NCBI GenBank assembly: GCA_030642995.1
Contig: DAOWMR010000147.1
Location: 1-6,939 of the forward strand
From: Spirochaetales bacterium
GTDB lineage: Bacteria > Spirochaetota > Spirochaetia > DSM-27196 > SLST01
Length of the DNA: 6,939 bases
Direction: 5' to 3'
Part shown: piece by piece, positions 1-5,444 of the stretch
Layout of the letters: every line of letters begins with the position of its first letter
How positions within the stretch are numbered: the stretch's first letter is position 1
The notes under the pieces: model-generated
What the model was told of the DNA's origin: nothing
Databases searched by the model: none
What the model saw: only the letters and a program-made list of their open reading frames with translations
Made by a program: the position numbers and the translations under genes

Positions 1-300
1 GTGAACACTACCTTGTCGCTTCACTGTCCTGATGGTCACATCCCGTGAAGCGGCAATTCGTTGCGCGTGGTTCAGGTGCCGGTCCGCATCAGCCTCAAGG
101 TCACGGTTGTACTCTTTCTCCTCACTCTCCAGGAAAATCCTGGTCCGTACCAGTTCACCGAGAGCCCGCGTGTTGACAACGTAACATGCAATGAGCTCCG
201 CACCGCTATTCTTGGCCAGGAGGATGGCGAACTCCGTGGCGGTCAAAGATTCCTCGGTGCCGTCAATATACACCATCATCCGTTCCACAGGCGCTGCCAT
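1..300 (-). CDS. Universal stress protein (UspA family), C-terminal part beyond the left edge
   Basis: The first 100 codons of a universal stress protein are present; the frame is still open at the left edge. Translation starts MAAPVERMMVYIDGTEES and continues with TATEFAILLAKNSGAELIA, CYVVNTRAL and, near the edge, VTIRTVKRQGSVH. This is the Usp pattern: a hydrophobic first beta strand, an acidic residue plus Gly (IDG, residues 12-14) at the nucleotide-binding loop, an amphipathic helix with AxxLAKxxGAEL, a second strand ending YVV, and a later strand before a Gly. Usp domains are usually about 140 residues, so roughly a third is missing. The diagnostic C-terminal loop (GxxGxxxxxxxxxG[S/T]) lies outside the window, so ATP binding cannot be judged. 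ATG at 300 is preferred over the in-frame ATGs at codons 8 and 9 because AAGGAG sits 9 bases upstream. The gene begins 3 bases after the subunit D stop, so it is probably co-transcribed with the ATPase. Usp proteins are cytoplasmic nucleotide-binding or stress-response proteins; any link to this ATPase is inference. Confidence 0.85.
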   Translation of the reverse strand, partial: MAAPVERMMVYIDGTEESLTATEFAILLAKNSGAELIACYVVNTRALGELVRTRIFLESEEKEYNRDLEADADRHLNHAQRIAASRDVTIRTVKRQGSVH

Positions 301-303
301 GGG

Positions 304-933
304 CTACCGCTCCTTACGTTCAAGTCGAGACTTGACCATCTTCATCAGGACAAACATGTCCCGCTCGTTCTCCTCGAGCCGATCCTGCATGCTCTTCACC
401 GTGTCCTCAAGCTCCGGTATTGCAATCTTATCCAGAGCGTTAACCTTCCTGATCGTCTTGCGCACTTCGCTCGCGAGCCGCACAATGCTTACTTTCAGTT
501 CGGCAAGCCGTCCCATTGCGTTCAGCGCGGCTTCGAAGTCCTTGATCGCGACATTGACCCAAAATGACCCATCGTACGGGCTGAAGTAAGGCGCGTGATC
601 CGTAAACTCGGTGTGAACAACCGGCAACCTCACCCCCATAACCTTTCTCTGAGCGAGGTCGATGCTACTGTCAATATGAACTGCATTCCCCAAATGGAGC
701 ATCTGCAGCCGACCCCCGGCGAGGACGGCCTCCTGAAGGCTGGCAAACGCACGCTCCAGCGTCCTGCTCACCTGGGACTCGAAGTCTGTGGCCTGGTCGA
801 CCAGGCCGAGCAGTTCAATGATCAGGATGTTCCGCTTCTGATCCAGGAGCTCGTACCCCTGCTTCGCAAATCCCAGCTCCTGCCGCAGGTTGAGGAGATT
901 TGATTTGGTGGGCGCGAGATTACGTACTGCCAT
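304..933 (-). CDS. atpD: V/A-type ATPase subunit D (central rotor shaft)
   Basis: The 209-residue product is the rotor shaft, the functional counterpart of F-type gamma. A long antiparallel coiled coil penetrates the A3B3 head and couples ring rotation to catalysis. Family signatures are clear: APTKSNLLNLRQEL near residues 7-20, followed by GYELLDQKR; a central RKVMGVRLP near 96-104; and the C-terminal helix with RKTIRKVNALDKIAIPELE (158-176) and RLEENERDMFVLMKMVKSRLE to the end. Length is normal for the family (about 200-220). The frame stays open upstream to an earlier possible start at 999, but ATG at 933 is chosen because it gives the standard MAVRNLAPTK start. It overlaps the end of subunit B by 14 bases. 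An AGGAGGAG lies 13 bases upstream, slightly far. F should bind at its stalk, and the whole sits on the missing C subunit. The name follows A-type usage and is not F-type beta. Confidence 0.96.
   Translation of the reverse strand: MAVRNLAPTKSNLLNLRQELGFAKQGYELLDQKRNILIIELLGLVDQATDFESQVSRTLERAFASLQEAVLAGGRLQMLHLGNAVHIDSSIDLAQRKVMGVRLPVVHTEFTDHAPYFSPYDGSFWVNVAIKDFEAALNAMGRLAELKVSIVRLASEVRKTIRKVNALDKIAIPELEDTVKSMQDRLEENERDMFVLMKMVKSRLERKER
310..315 (-). promoter_or_regulatory. Ribosome binding site of the universal stress protein gene
   Basis: The minus strand reads AAGGAG, followed by 9 bases before the ATG at 300. The site lies inside the last codons of subunit D. It fixes the start of the stress-protein gene and shows that the gene has its own strong initiation signal rather than relying only on coupling to D. 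Confidence 0.75.
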
Positions 934-2347
934 AGTAGGTGTCAATCTCCTCCTGGGTGACCCTGTGAAGTTCTTCCGCAGGCAGCTTCGCCAGTGCATC
1001 CCAACCGAGGTCGAGTGTTTGCTCTATTGTCCGTTCCTCGTGATCGTTTTGGGAGATGAATTTCCGTTCGAAGAATTCGCCGAACTCAAGGTATTGTTGA
1101 TCAAGGGGAGTAAGCTCCTCCTCCCCGATGACACTGGCAAGGTTCCGCACGTCCTTGACGTAACTGTATGCAGCAAATAGCTGACTCGCAAGGTGTGGGT
1201 GATCCTCCCGCGTTCGCTCAGCGCCAATCCCATCTTTCATGAGCCGAGAGAGGGACGGAAGACCGGCTATCGGCGGATAGATGGCGCGGTTGTACATGTC
1301 GCGCTCAAAAACAATCTGACCTTCCGTGATGTAACCGGTGAGATCAGGCACAGGATGGGAGATGTCGTCGTTCGGCATGGTAAGGATCGGTAACTGCGTG
1401 ATAGAGCCGGTGGAGCCCTCCACCATGCCGGAACGCTCGAAGATCTCCGCGAGGTCGGAGTAGAGATACCCGGGATAGCCTTTGCGGGACGGAATCTCTC
1501 CACGAAGGGTTGAGATTTCCCGGAGGGACTCGCAGTAGTTGGTCATATCCGTCAAGATGACCAAAACGTGCATCTCTTTCTGGAATGCCAGGTATTCGGC
1601 AAGAGTGAGTGCAGCGCGGGGTGTGATCAAACGTTCAATTGAGGGGTCATCTGCGAGCGACAGAAAGAGCGCTACCTGGTCCTGCACTCCTGATTCCTCA
1701 AAAGACCGTACGAAGTACTGAGCCACGTCATGTTTCACGCCCATCGCCGCAAAGACAACGGCAAAATCGCTCTTGCCACCCCGTATCTTGGCCTGTCGGG
1801 CAATTTGGGCGGCCGCCTGGTTGTGGGGTAGTCCGTTGCCCGAGAAAATGGGCAGTTTTTGACCGCGGATGAGAGTATTCATACCATCAATCGCGCTGAT
1901 CCCGGTCTGAATGAAATCGCGGGGATACCGTCGTGAGGTAGGATTGATAGGCCGCCCGTTGATGTCGAGGTCGGCTGTGCCCACTGGGGCCGGACCGCCG
2001 TCTATCGGCTCACCGAGTCCGTTGAATACCCGTCCGAGCATCTGTGCGGAGACCGGTAACACAAGCGGTTCGCCCCGAAAGCGAACGCGTGTACCGGGTA
2101 ATGTGAGACCTGATGTCCCGTCGAAAACCTGCACCAGAACGCTCTTGTCGGAGGTGTCCAGAACAGTCCCAAGTCGCACCCCACCGTCGGGAGTGACGCA
2201 TTCCACGAGTTCTCGGTACCCGACGGGGTGGGTGTTTTCCACGAACAGCAAGGGACCCTCGATGCGCTGAACACCAATGTACTCCCGTCCCGATTCAAGA
2301 CGACGGGCCTGGTCCGACTGAAGTGCGTTGTTCGGTGCGTCAGACAT
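920..2347 (-). CDS. atpB: V/A-type ATPase subunit B (non-catalytic head subunit)
   Basis: The 475-residue product is the regulatory, nucleotide-interface subunit that alternates with A in the A3B3 head. Visible signatures are REYIGVQRIEGPLLFVE (21-37, start of the N-terminal beta barrel), GRVFNGLGEPIDGGP (105-119), RDFIQTGISAIDGMNTLIRGQ (143-163), and the position of the P-loop occupied by SGNGLPHNQ (169-177), which lacks the GKT of a working Walker A as is normal for B. Further conserved blocks are LTDMTNYCESLREIS (265-279), RKGYPGYLYSDLAEIFER (288-305), and PSLSRLMKDGIG (364-375). Arg368 in the last block is the expected arginine finger facing the A-subunit nucleotide. The frame extends upstream to 2425, but ATG at 2347 is chosen: CAGGAG lies 7 bases ahead and the extra residues match nothing in the family. 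It overlaps the A stop by 8 bases (ATGTCTGA). No disruption is seen. Confidence 0.97.
   Translation of the reverse strand: MSDAPNNALQSDQARRLESGREYIGVQRIEGPLLFVENTHPVGYRELVECVTPDGGVRLGTVLDTSDKSVLVQVFDGTSGLTLPGTRVRFRGEPLVLPVSAQMLGRVFNGLGEPIDGGPAPVGTADLDINGRPINPTSRRYPRDFIQTGISAIDGMNTLIRGQKLPIFSGNGLPHNQAAAQIARQAKIRGGKSDFAVVFAAMGVKHDVAQYFVRSFEESGVQDQVALFLSLADDPSIERLITPRAALTLAEYLAFQKEMHVLVILTDMTNYCESLREISTLRGEIPSRKGYPGYLYSDLAEIFERSGMVEGSTGSITQLPILTMPNDDISHPVPDLTGYITEGQIVFERDMYNRAIYPPIAGLPSLSRLMKDGIGAERTREDHPHLASQLFAAYSYVKDVRNLASVIGEEELTPLDQQYLEFGEFFERKFISQNDHEERTIEQTLDLGWDALAKLPAEELHRVTQEEIDTYYGST
947..954 (-). promoter_or_regulatory. Ribosome binding site of subunit D, inside the end of the B gene
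   Basis: The minus strand reads AGGAGGAG, a very strong Shine-Dalgarno match, within the codons for the B tail (QEEID). The spacing to the ATG at 933 is 13 bases from its last base, longer than optimal. Because it overlaps the B coding sequence, ribosomes finishing B can load directly onto D. Confidence 0.6.
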
Positions 2348-3272
2348 AGAGTGACTCCTGCTGGTCAATTGAACGTTCCAGCCTGGCCGCCAATCGATCA
2401 ATTTCTTCGAGGCTGTCGTTGTCAATGCTGAACTTCATCCGACTGATTTCCGCAAGCACCTTCATCCGCCGCAATTTCGCCAGAGGGACGCCCGTCCGTA
2501 TCGCCTCGGCCCCCCGTTTCCAGTAGGTCAGCACCAGAGACAACATCTTCAGCTGTTTTTCCACCGTGGAATACCGATCCACATCGTCAAACGCGTTCTG
2601 TTGGAGGAACGCGTTCTTGAAGAGCGTGCAGACTTCCAGTATGAAACGCTGGCTTTCCGGCAGGGCATCAGGACCCACCAGCTTGACAACCTGCTGAAGT
2701 CGAACCTCTTTGTTGAGCAGGTCCATCATTTCTTGTCGATCGTGTACCCATGCGCTCCCGGCGTGGGCTTCCCACCACGGCTGTATGTCGGACAGGTACT
2801 CGCTGTAGCTGTCCAGCCACGAGATGGCGGGATAGTGCCGCGCATTCGCCAGCTGCCGGTCAAGTGCCCAAAAACACCTGACGAACCGCTTGGTGTGCTG
2901 AGTCACCGGCTCGGAGAAATCTCCTCCCGGCGGCGATACCGCACCGATTATCGAGACAGTGCCGCGCCGATCCCCGAGCGTTTCCACGCTGCCTGCCCGC
3001 TCATAGAACTCTGCAATACGCGTGGGGAGATATGCCGGGAAGCCTTCTTCGGCCGGCATCTCCTCCATTCGTCCGGACAACTCCCGCAGAGCTTCCGCCC
3101 ATCGGGAGGTAGAATCTGCCATGACTGCCACATCGTAGCCCTGGTCACGATAGTACTCGGCAAGGGTCACGCCGGTGTAGATGCTTGCCTCGCGCGCCGA
3201 CACGGGCATGTTGGACGTATTGGCAATCAGGATGGTTCGCTCCATGAGACTGAGCCCCGTCCGCGGATCCAC
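2340..3272 (-). CDS. atpA: V/A-type ATPase catalytic subunit A, C-terminal portion (separated by a frameshift)
   Basis: This frame encodes the C-terminal 310 residues of catalytic subunit A and continues the protein begun in the frame ending at 3227. It opens with VDPRTGLSLMERTILIANTS, then SAREASIYTGVTLAEYYRDQ. Next comes the Walker B strand and the strongly conserved ADSTSRWAEALREL (residues 52-65 of this part), EEMPAEEGFPAYLPTRIAEFYERAG (70-94), and VSPPGGDFSEPVTQ (112-125). The C-terminal helical domain follows, with LVGPDALPESQRFILE and FLQQNAFDDVDRYS. Every block is intact up to a normal C-terminus overlapping B. A gene caller would start it at GTG 3272 or ATG 3245. No ribosome binding site suggests a separate gene; I see none upstream and the P-loop is missing, so it could not work alone. 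Joined to the upstream part the protein would be about 590 residues, the normal length for subunit A. Confidence 0.93.
   Translation of the reverse strand: MDPRTGLSLMERTILIANTSNMPVSAREASIYTGVTLAEYYRDQGYDVAVMADSTSRWAEALRELSGRMEEMPAEEGFPAYLPTRIAEFYERAGSVETLGDRRGTVSIIGAVSPPGGDFSEPVTQHTKRFVRCFWALDRQLANARHYPAISWLDSYSEYLSDIQPWWEAHAGSAWVHDRQEMMDLLNKEVRLQQVVKLVGPDALPESQRFILEVCTLFKNAFLQQNAFDDVDRYSTVEKQLKMLSLVLTYWKRGAEAIRTGVPLAKLRRMKVLAEISRMKFSIDNDSLEEIDRLAARLERSIDQQESLYV
2355..2360 (-). promoter_or_regulatory. Ribosome binding site of subunit B; decides the start
   Basis: The minus strand reads CAGGAG with 7 bases to the ATG at 2347. It is the best initiation signal in this stretch and argues against the longer frame that opens near 2425 inside the A gene. 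Confidence 0.75.
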
Positions 3273-4111
3273 AAGTTTCGGAAGTCCGTGAGAACGTCAG
3301 TCATCTCATTTCCGCGTTCGCCGCAGCCGATGTAGACAATGATGTCCGCGTCACACCACTTCGCGATGGCATGTTGTGTCATGGTCTTCCCCGTGCCGAA
3401 GCCACCGGGAATTGCGACTGCTCCTCCCTTCCCCAGCGGAAAGAGGGTGTCTATTACTCGCTGACCGGTGATCAGCGGTTCGTCAATGGGGCGCCGCTCG
3501 TGAACCGGTCGCGGAACCCGAATTGGCCAGCGTTGCACAAGAGTCAGCCGGTACTCCCCTCCGGAAAATGTTGAAATGACCGCAATCTCGTCGTCCGCCA
3601 CGCAGGATCCGGCAGGAATGATGGATTCGATAGTGCCTTCCACTCCGGGTGGTACCATTACGCGATGCTCAACTCGACTGGTCTCTTGCACAGTGCCGAC
3701 GACCGCACCCGGCGATACATGCTCTCCGGTGTCACAGGTGGGGACGAAGTCCCATGACTTCTCACGATCCAGGCCTGGGATACTGATCCCTCGTTCAATG
3801 AATGTCCCCGTTGCCAGGCGTATACGCTCCAGCGGGCGCTGGATGCCGTCGTAGATTGTTCCAATCAGTCCCGGACCCAATTCAACGGAAAGAGGCATTC
3901 CGGTCCCGTAGACGTTTTCCCCAGGTGTAACACCGGTCGTGTCTTCGTAAACCTGCACAAGCGCGGATCCGGAATCAAGCTTCACTATTTCACCGACGAG
4001 TCGACCTTTGCCAACTTGGACAAGTTCCATCATCATCGCATCGCGAACACCGTCGGCCTCGACGACAGGGCCGTTTATTCTCCTGATTCGTCCAACGATC
4101 CGTTCACCCAT
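3227..4111 (-). CDS. atpA: V/A-type ATPase catalytic subunit A, N-terminal portion (ends early at a frameshift)
   Basis: This is the N-terminal half of the ATP-hydrolysing or ATP-synthesising subunit. In order it shows an N-terminal beta barrel (GERIVGRIRRINGPVVEADG), then GEIVKLDSGSALVQVYEDTTG and ELGPGLIGTIYDGIQRPLERI. The extra non-homologous insert domain typical of A subunits follows (about residues 110-200). Then come the Walker A loop GGFGTGKTMTQ (about 236-246) and GCGERGNEMTDVLTDF (about 262-277) with the catalytic glutamate in GER. Numbering starts from the ATG at 4111; an ATG two codons upstream (4117) is also possible. I prefer 4111 because GGAG lies 9 bases ahead of it but only 3 bases ahead of 4117. 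The start overlaps the E stop by 8 bases (ATGGGTGA). After about residue 280 the sequence leaves the family and stops 15 codons later because of a one-base frameshift. If real, the enzyme would lack Walker B and be inactive. Confidence 0.93.
   Translation of the reverse strand: MGERIVGRIRRINGPVVEADGVRDAMMMELVQVGKGRLVGEIVKLDSGSALVQVYEDTTGVTPGENVYGTGMPLSVELGPGLIGTIYDGIQRPLERIRLATGTFIERGISIPGLDREKSWDFVPTCDTGEHVSPGAVVGTVQETSRVEHRVMVPPGVEGTIESIIPAGSCVADDEIAVISTFSGGEYRLTLVQRWPIRVPRPVHERRPIDEPLITGQRVIDTLFPLGKGGAVAIPGGFGTGKTMTQHAIAKWCDADIIVYIGCGERGNEMTDVLTDFRNLWIRGRGSVSWSEPS
3270..3275 (-). other. Single-base frameshift inside subunit A
   Basis: The minus strand here reads AAC TTG TGG ATC CGC in the upstream frame, giving N-L-W-I-R, after which that frame leaves the family sequence and stops at 3227. 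Sharing the G at 3272 (TTG then GTG GAT CCG CGG) gives N-L-V-D-P-R-T-G, the expected family continuation. The most economical explanation is one missing G (TTGGTG read as TTGTG). Both flanks are otherwise perfectly in family register. There is no slippery heptamer of the X XXY YYZ type at this point (A AAC TTG does not fit), so programmed frameshifting is not supported. Confidence 0.9.
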
Positions 4112-4739
4112 TTTCATCTACTCCAAACAGACTGTCGTGAATAATCCTTCGAATGCGGTTTCGCCATCGGCGCAGCCGATCGGAAACCCGGTTGCTGTAG
4201 CCGGTCTGTCCGTCCTCTGAAATCAACACGACACCTTGTTCCTCAACCGGCTCGCCATCAGACAAGACCACGTTGACCGGTCGGCCCAGATGCTCCGAGA
4301 TCTCTTTTTCCGCCGCCGGCAAGATCTCACCAATCACCGAACGCTCGGTAGCAGAACAATTCACAGTAACTCGTTCTGCAGCAAGTCCGACACCAGCTTC
4401 AACTACCCAGTTGCGTAGAATGACGCGGTACTCGTCGCTCCCGACAAGACTCCGGAGTTTCTCCGCGGCTCGCAGCTCCACATCGCGGTACGCCGAGTCC
4501 TGTAATCGCAAGTTGGCCTTGCGTTGTTCCATTTCGATTTGAGCAGTCATACGACTACTGATCCGCTTCAGCTCTTTCTCTATCAATCCGGTGGTTTCCG
4601 ACTCGAGATCATCAATTCGCTTCTTCAACGCTGCGTTCCGCGCGTGGTGCGACTGTTTCCACTCGGCCTGAATACTCTCTGCCTGTTTGCCGGCCTCAGC
4701 AAGAATGCCGTCGGCCAGGGCGTGTTGCTCGTCACTCAT
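4104..4739 (-). CDS. atpE: V/A-type ATPase subunit E (peripheral stalk)
   Basis: The 211-residue product fits the stator-stalk E subunit. Its N-terminal half (about 1-95) is a long charged, Ala/Glu/Lys/Arg-rich helix with coiled-coil character (QAESIQAEWKQSHHARNAAL, LIEKELKRISSRMTAQIEME). Its C-terminal half is a small globular domain that caps the head, including VNVVLSDGEPVEEQGVVLIS. The family end motif is recognisable: a Gly-rich strand, EDGQTGYSNRVSDRLRR, then an Arg-rich helix ending in SLFG. E normally pairs with a second coiled-coil subunit (H/G), which is not in this window. The start at 4739 follows the F stop by 12 bases and has only a weak GGCGG-like site 8 bases ahead. The globular part is divergent, so the call rests on the C-terminal motif, size and position. 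The name follows A-type usage and is not F-type epsilon. Confidence 0.9.
   Translation of the reverse strand: MSDEQHALADGILAEAGKQAESIQAEWKQSHHARNAALKKRIDDLESETTGLIEKELKRISSRMTAQIEMEQRKANLRLQDSAYRDVELRAAEKLRSLVGSDEYRVILRNWVVEAGVGLAAERVTVNCSATERSVIGEILPAAEKEISEHLGRPVNVVLSDGEPVEEQGVVLISEDGQTGYSNRVSDRLRRWRNRIRRIIHDSLFGVDENG
4121..4124 (-). promoter_or_regulatory. Ribosome binding site of subunit A
   Basis: The minus strand reads TTTGGAG just before the A gene; the GGAG core is marked. It lies 9 bases before ATG 4111 and 3 bases before ATG 4117, which favours the shorter start. It sits inside the final codons of subunit E. Confidence 0.5.
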
Positions 4740-4751
4740 TCTTCTGGCCGC

Positions 4752-5057
4752 CTATATGGTGACACCGATTGCATCATTCACCAGTTCGCGGAGCGAGGGC
4801 CTGCCGGGAAGCTTTCCCTGACGATCGGGGATCTCGACGATCAACGGAAACTCTTCTGTGAACACGTATTGATCCACGGCGGCGCGGATAGTCTCCGCAA
4901 CTCGCTCGGTAATGATGATAATCCCGACACCCTCCCGCTTGAGCGCTTCATCAAACGCTCGCTGCGCTTCATCGGCACTGGAAGCTGCCGCGCCTGCAAC
5001 GCCGACGAGCCCAAAACCGAGAACAGTGTCTTCGTCACCGATGACAAAATAGTTCAC
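4752..5057 (-). CDS. atpF: V/A-type ATPase subunit F (rotor stalk, regulatory)
   Basis: The 101-residue product has the typical F fold pattern: a first strand and loop FVIGDEDTVLGFGLVGV (residues 4-20), a helix with SADEAQRAFDEAL, the strand GVGIIIITERVAETIR (43-58), and FPLIVEIPDRQGK (69-81). F binds to the D shaft and rotates with it; in related enzymes it can modulate ATPase activity. Length is normal (about 100). The start is GTG at 5057. Its G is the last base of the K stop codon (TAGTG), a one-base overlap. No Shine-Dalgarno sequence is visible upstream, so translation probably depends on ribosomes terminating at K. Its position directly after K and before E is unusual; in many bacterial and archaeal operons F follows E and C. 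Confidence 0.94.
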   Translation of the reverse strand: MNYFVIGDEDTVLGFGLVGVAGAAASSADEAQRAFDEALKREGVGIIIITERVAETIRAAVDQYVFTEEFPLIVEIPDRQGKLPGRPSLRELVNDAIGVTI

Positions 5058-5422
5058 TACACGCGACCGAGAATGATCAGCGCCGTGATGAAGCCAAAGA
5101 CCACGAGTCCTTCTGCTAGAGCAATGAATATCAGCGCCTGCCCGGCAACTTCCGGTTTTTCGCTGATCGCACCCATTGCCGCAGAACCGACGTTCGCGAT
5201 ACCAATCCCGGCGCCGATTGCGCCGAACCCAAAGGCCACGGCAGCCGCAAGGAATCCAAACTTGGCAACCTCGGCCTGTTCGGAGGTCATTGGCGCTGAG
5301 GCTTCCTGCTCTTGGGCGAAGACGCTCACGACGGGCAAGACGGCCATCATGACCAGGACGACTGCTGTGAAGAAGAGGATCAATGTGACCTTTCTCCTAA
5401 ACCTGCTCTGATTCTCACTCAT
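5057..5422 (-). CDS. atpK: V/A-type ATPase subunit K (rotor ring proteolipid, c subunit)
   Basis: The 121-residue product is the membrane rotor protein, present in many copies per enzyme. Residues 1-36 look like a signal peptide: a basic start (SRFRRK), a hydrophobic core (VTLILFFTAVVLVMMAVLP), and SVFA followed by QEQE as a likely cleavage site. A polar linker follows. Then comes one helical hairpin: helix 1 with GFGAIGAGIGIANVG (65-79), a short polar loop with SEKPE (87-91), and helix 2 GQALIFIALAEGLVVFG (94-110). Glu104 in ALAEG is the expected ion-carrying carboxylate. Helix 1 shows no glutamine at the GIGIA position and Glu104 is followed by Gly, not Ser or Thr. That leans towards proton rather than sodium coupling, but this is inference. 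The open frame reaches 5461; ATG 5422 is chosen because AAAGGAG lies 7 bases upstream and the preceding residues overlap subunit I. Confidence 0.95.
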   Translation of the reverse strand: MSENQSRFRRKVTLILFFTAVVLVMMAVLPVVSVFAQEQEASAPMTSEQAEVAKFGFLAAAVAFGFGAIGAGIGIANVGSAAMGAISEKPEVAGQALIFIALAEGLVVFGFITALIILGRV

Positions 5423-5429
5423 TCCGTTG

Positions 5430-5436
5430 CTCCTTT
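5430..5436 (-). promoter_or_regulatory. Strong ribosome binding site of subunit K; decides the start
   Basis: The minus strand reads AAAGGAG with 7 bases to the ATG at 5422. It lies in the 22-base gap after subunit I, the largest gap in the operon. A strong signal here fits the need for many ring copies per enzyme. Confidence 0.8.
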
Positions 5437-5444
5437 CTGATAAC

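Noticed and set aside
61..567. A plus-strand frame of 168 codons whose translation contains LLTLQENPGP, resembling the end of a viral 2A ribosome-skipping peptide (NPGP at 136-147).
   Set aside because: The 2A consensus D-x-E-x-N-P-G-P is not met (T-L-Q-E precedes NPGP). The frame lies antisense to the universal stress protein and subunit D, which have strong family support. It is coincidence.
920..2425. A longer subunit B starting near 2425 with 26 extra residues.
   Set aside because: The extra residues are encoded within the end of A and resemble no B N-terminus. CAGGAG with 7-base spacing points to ATG 2347.
3270..3290. Programmed -1 ribosomal frameshifting in the A gene.
   Set aside because: No X XXY YYZ slippery heptamer is present at the shift point. 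Subunit A genes are not known to need recoding. A single missing base is simpler.
2601..3335. A 244-codon plus-strand frame antisense to subunit A.
   Set aside because: It is a shadow of the conserved A coding sequence, with no family features. It crosses the frameshift site only by chance.
4524..5411. A 295-codon plus-strand frame antisense to E, F and K.
   Set aside because: It covers three well-supported minus-strand genes, and its low-complexity stretches (Ala/Pro/Thr/Lys) mirror the Gly/Ala-rich K sequence read backwards. It shows no recognisable domain.
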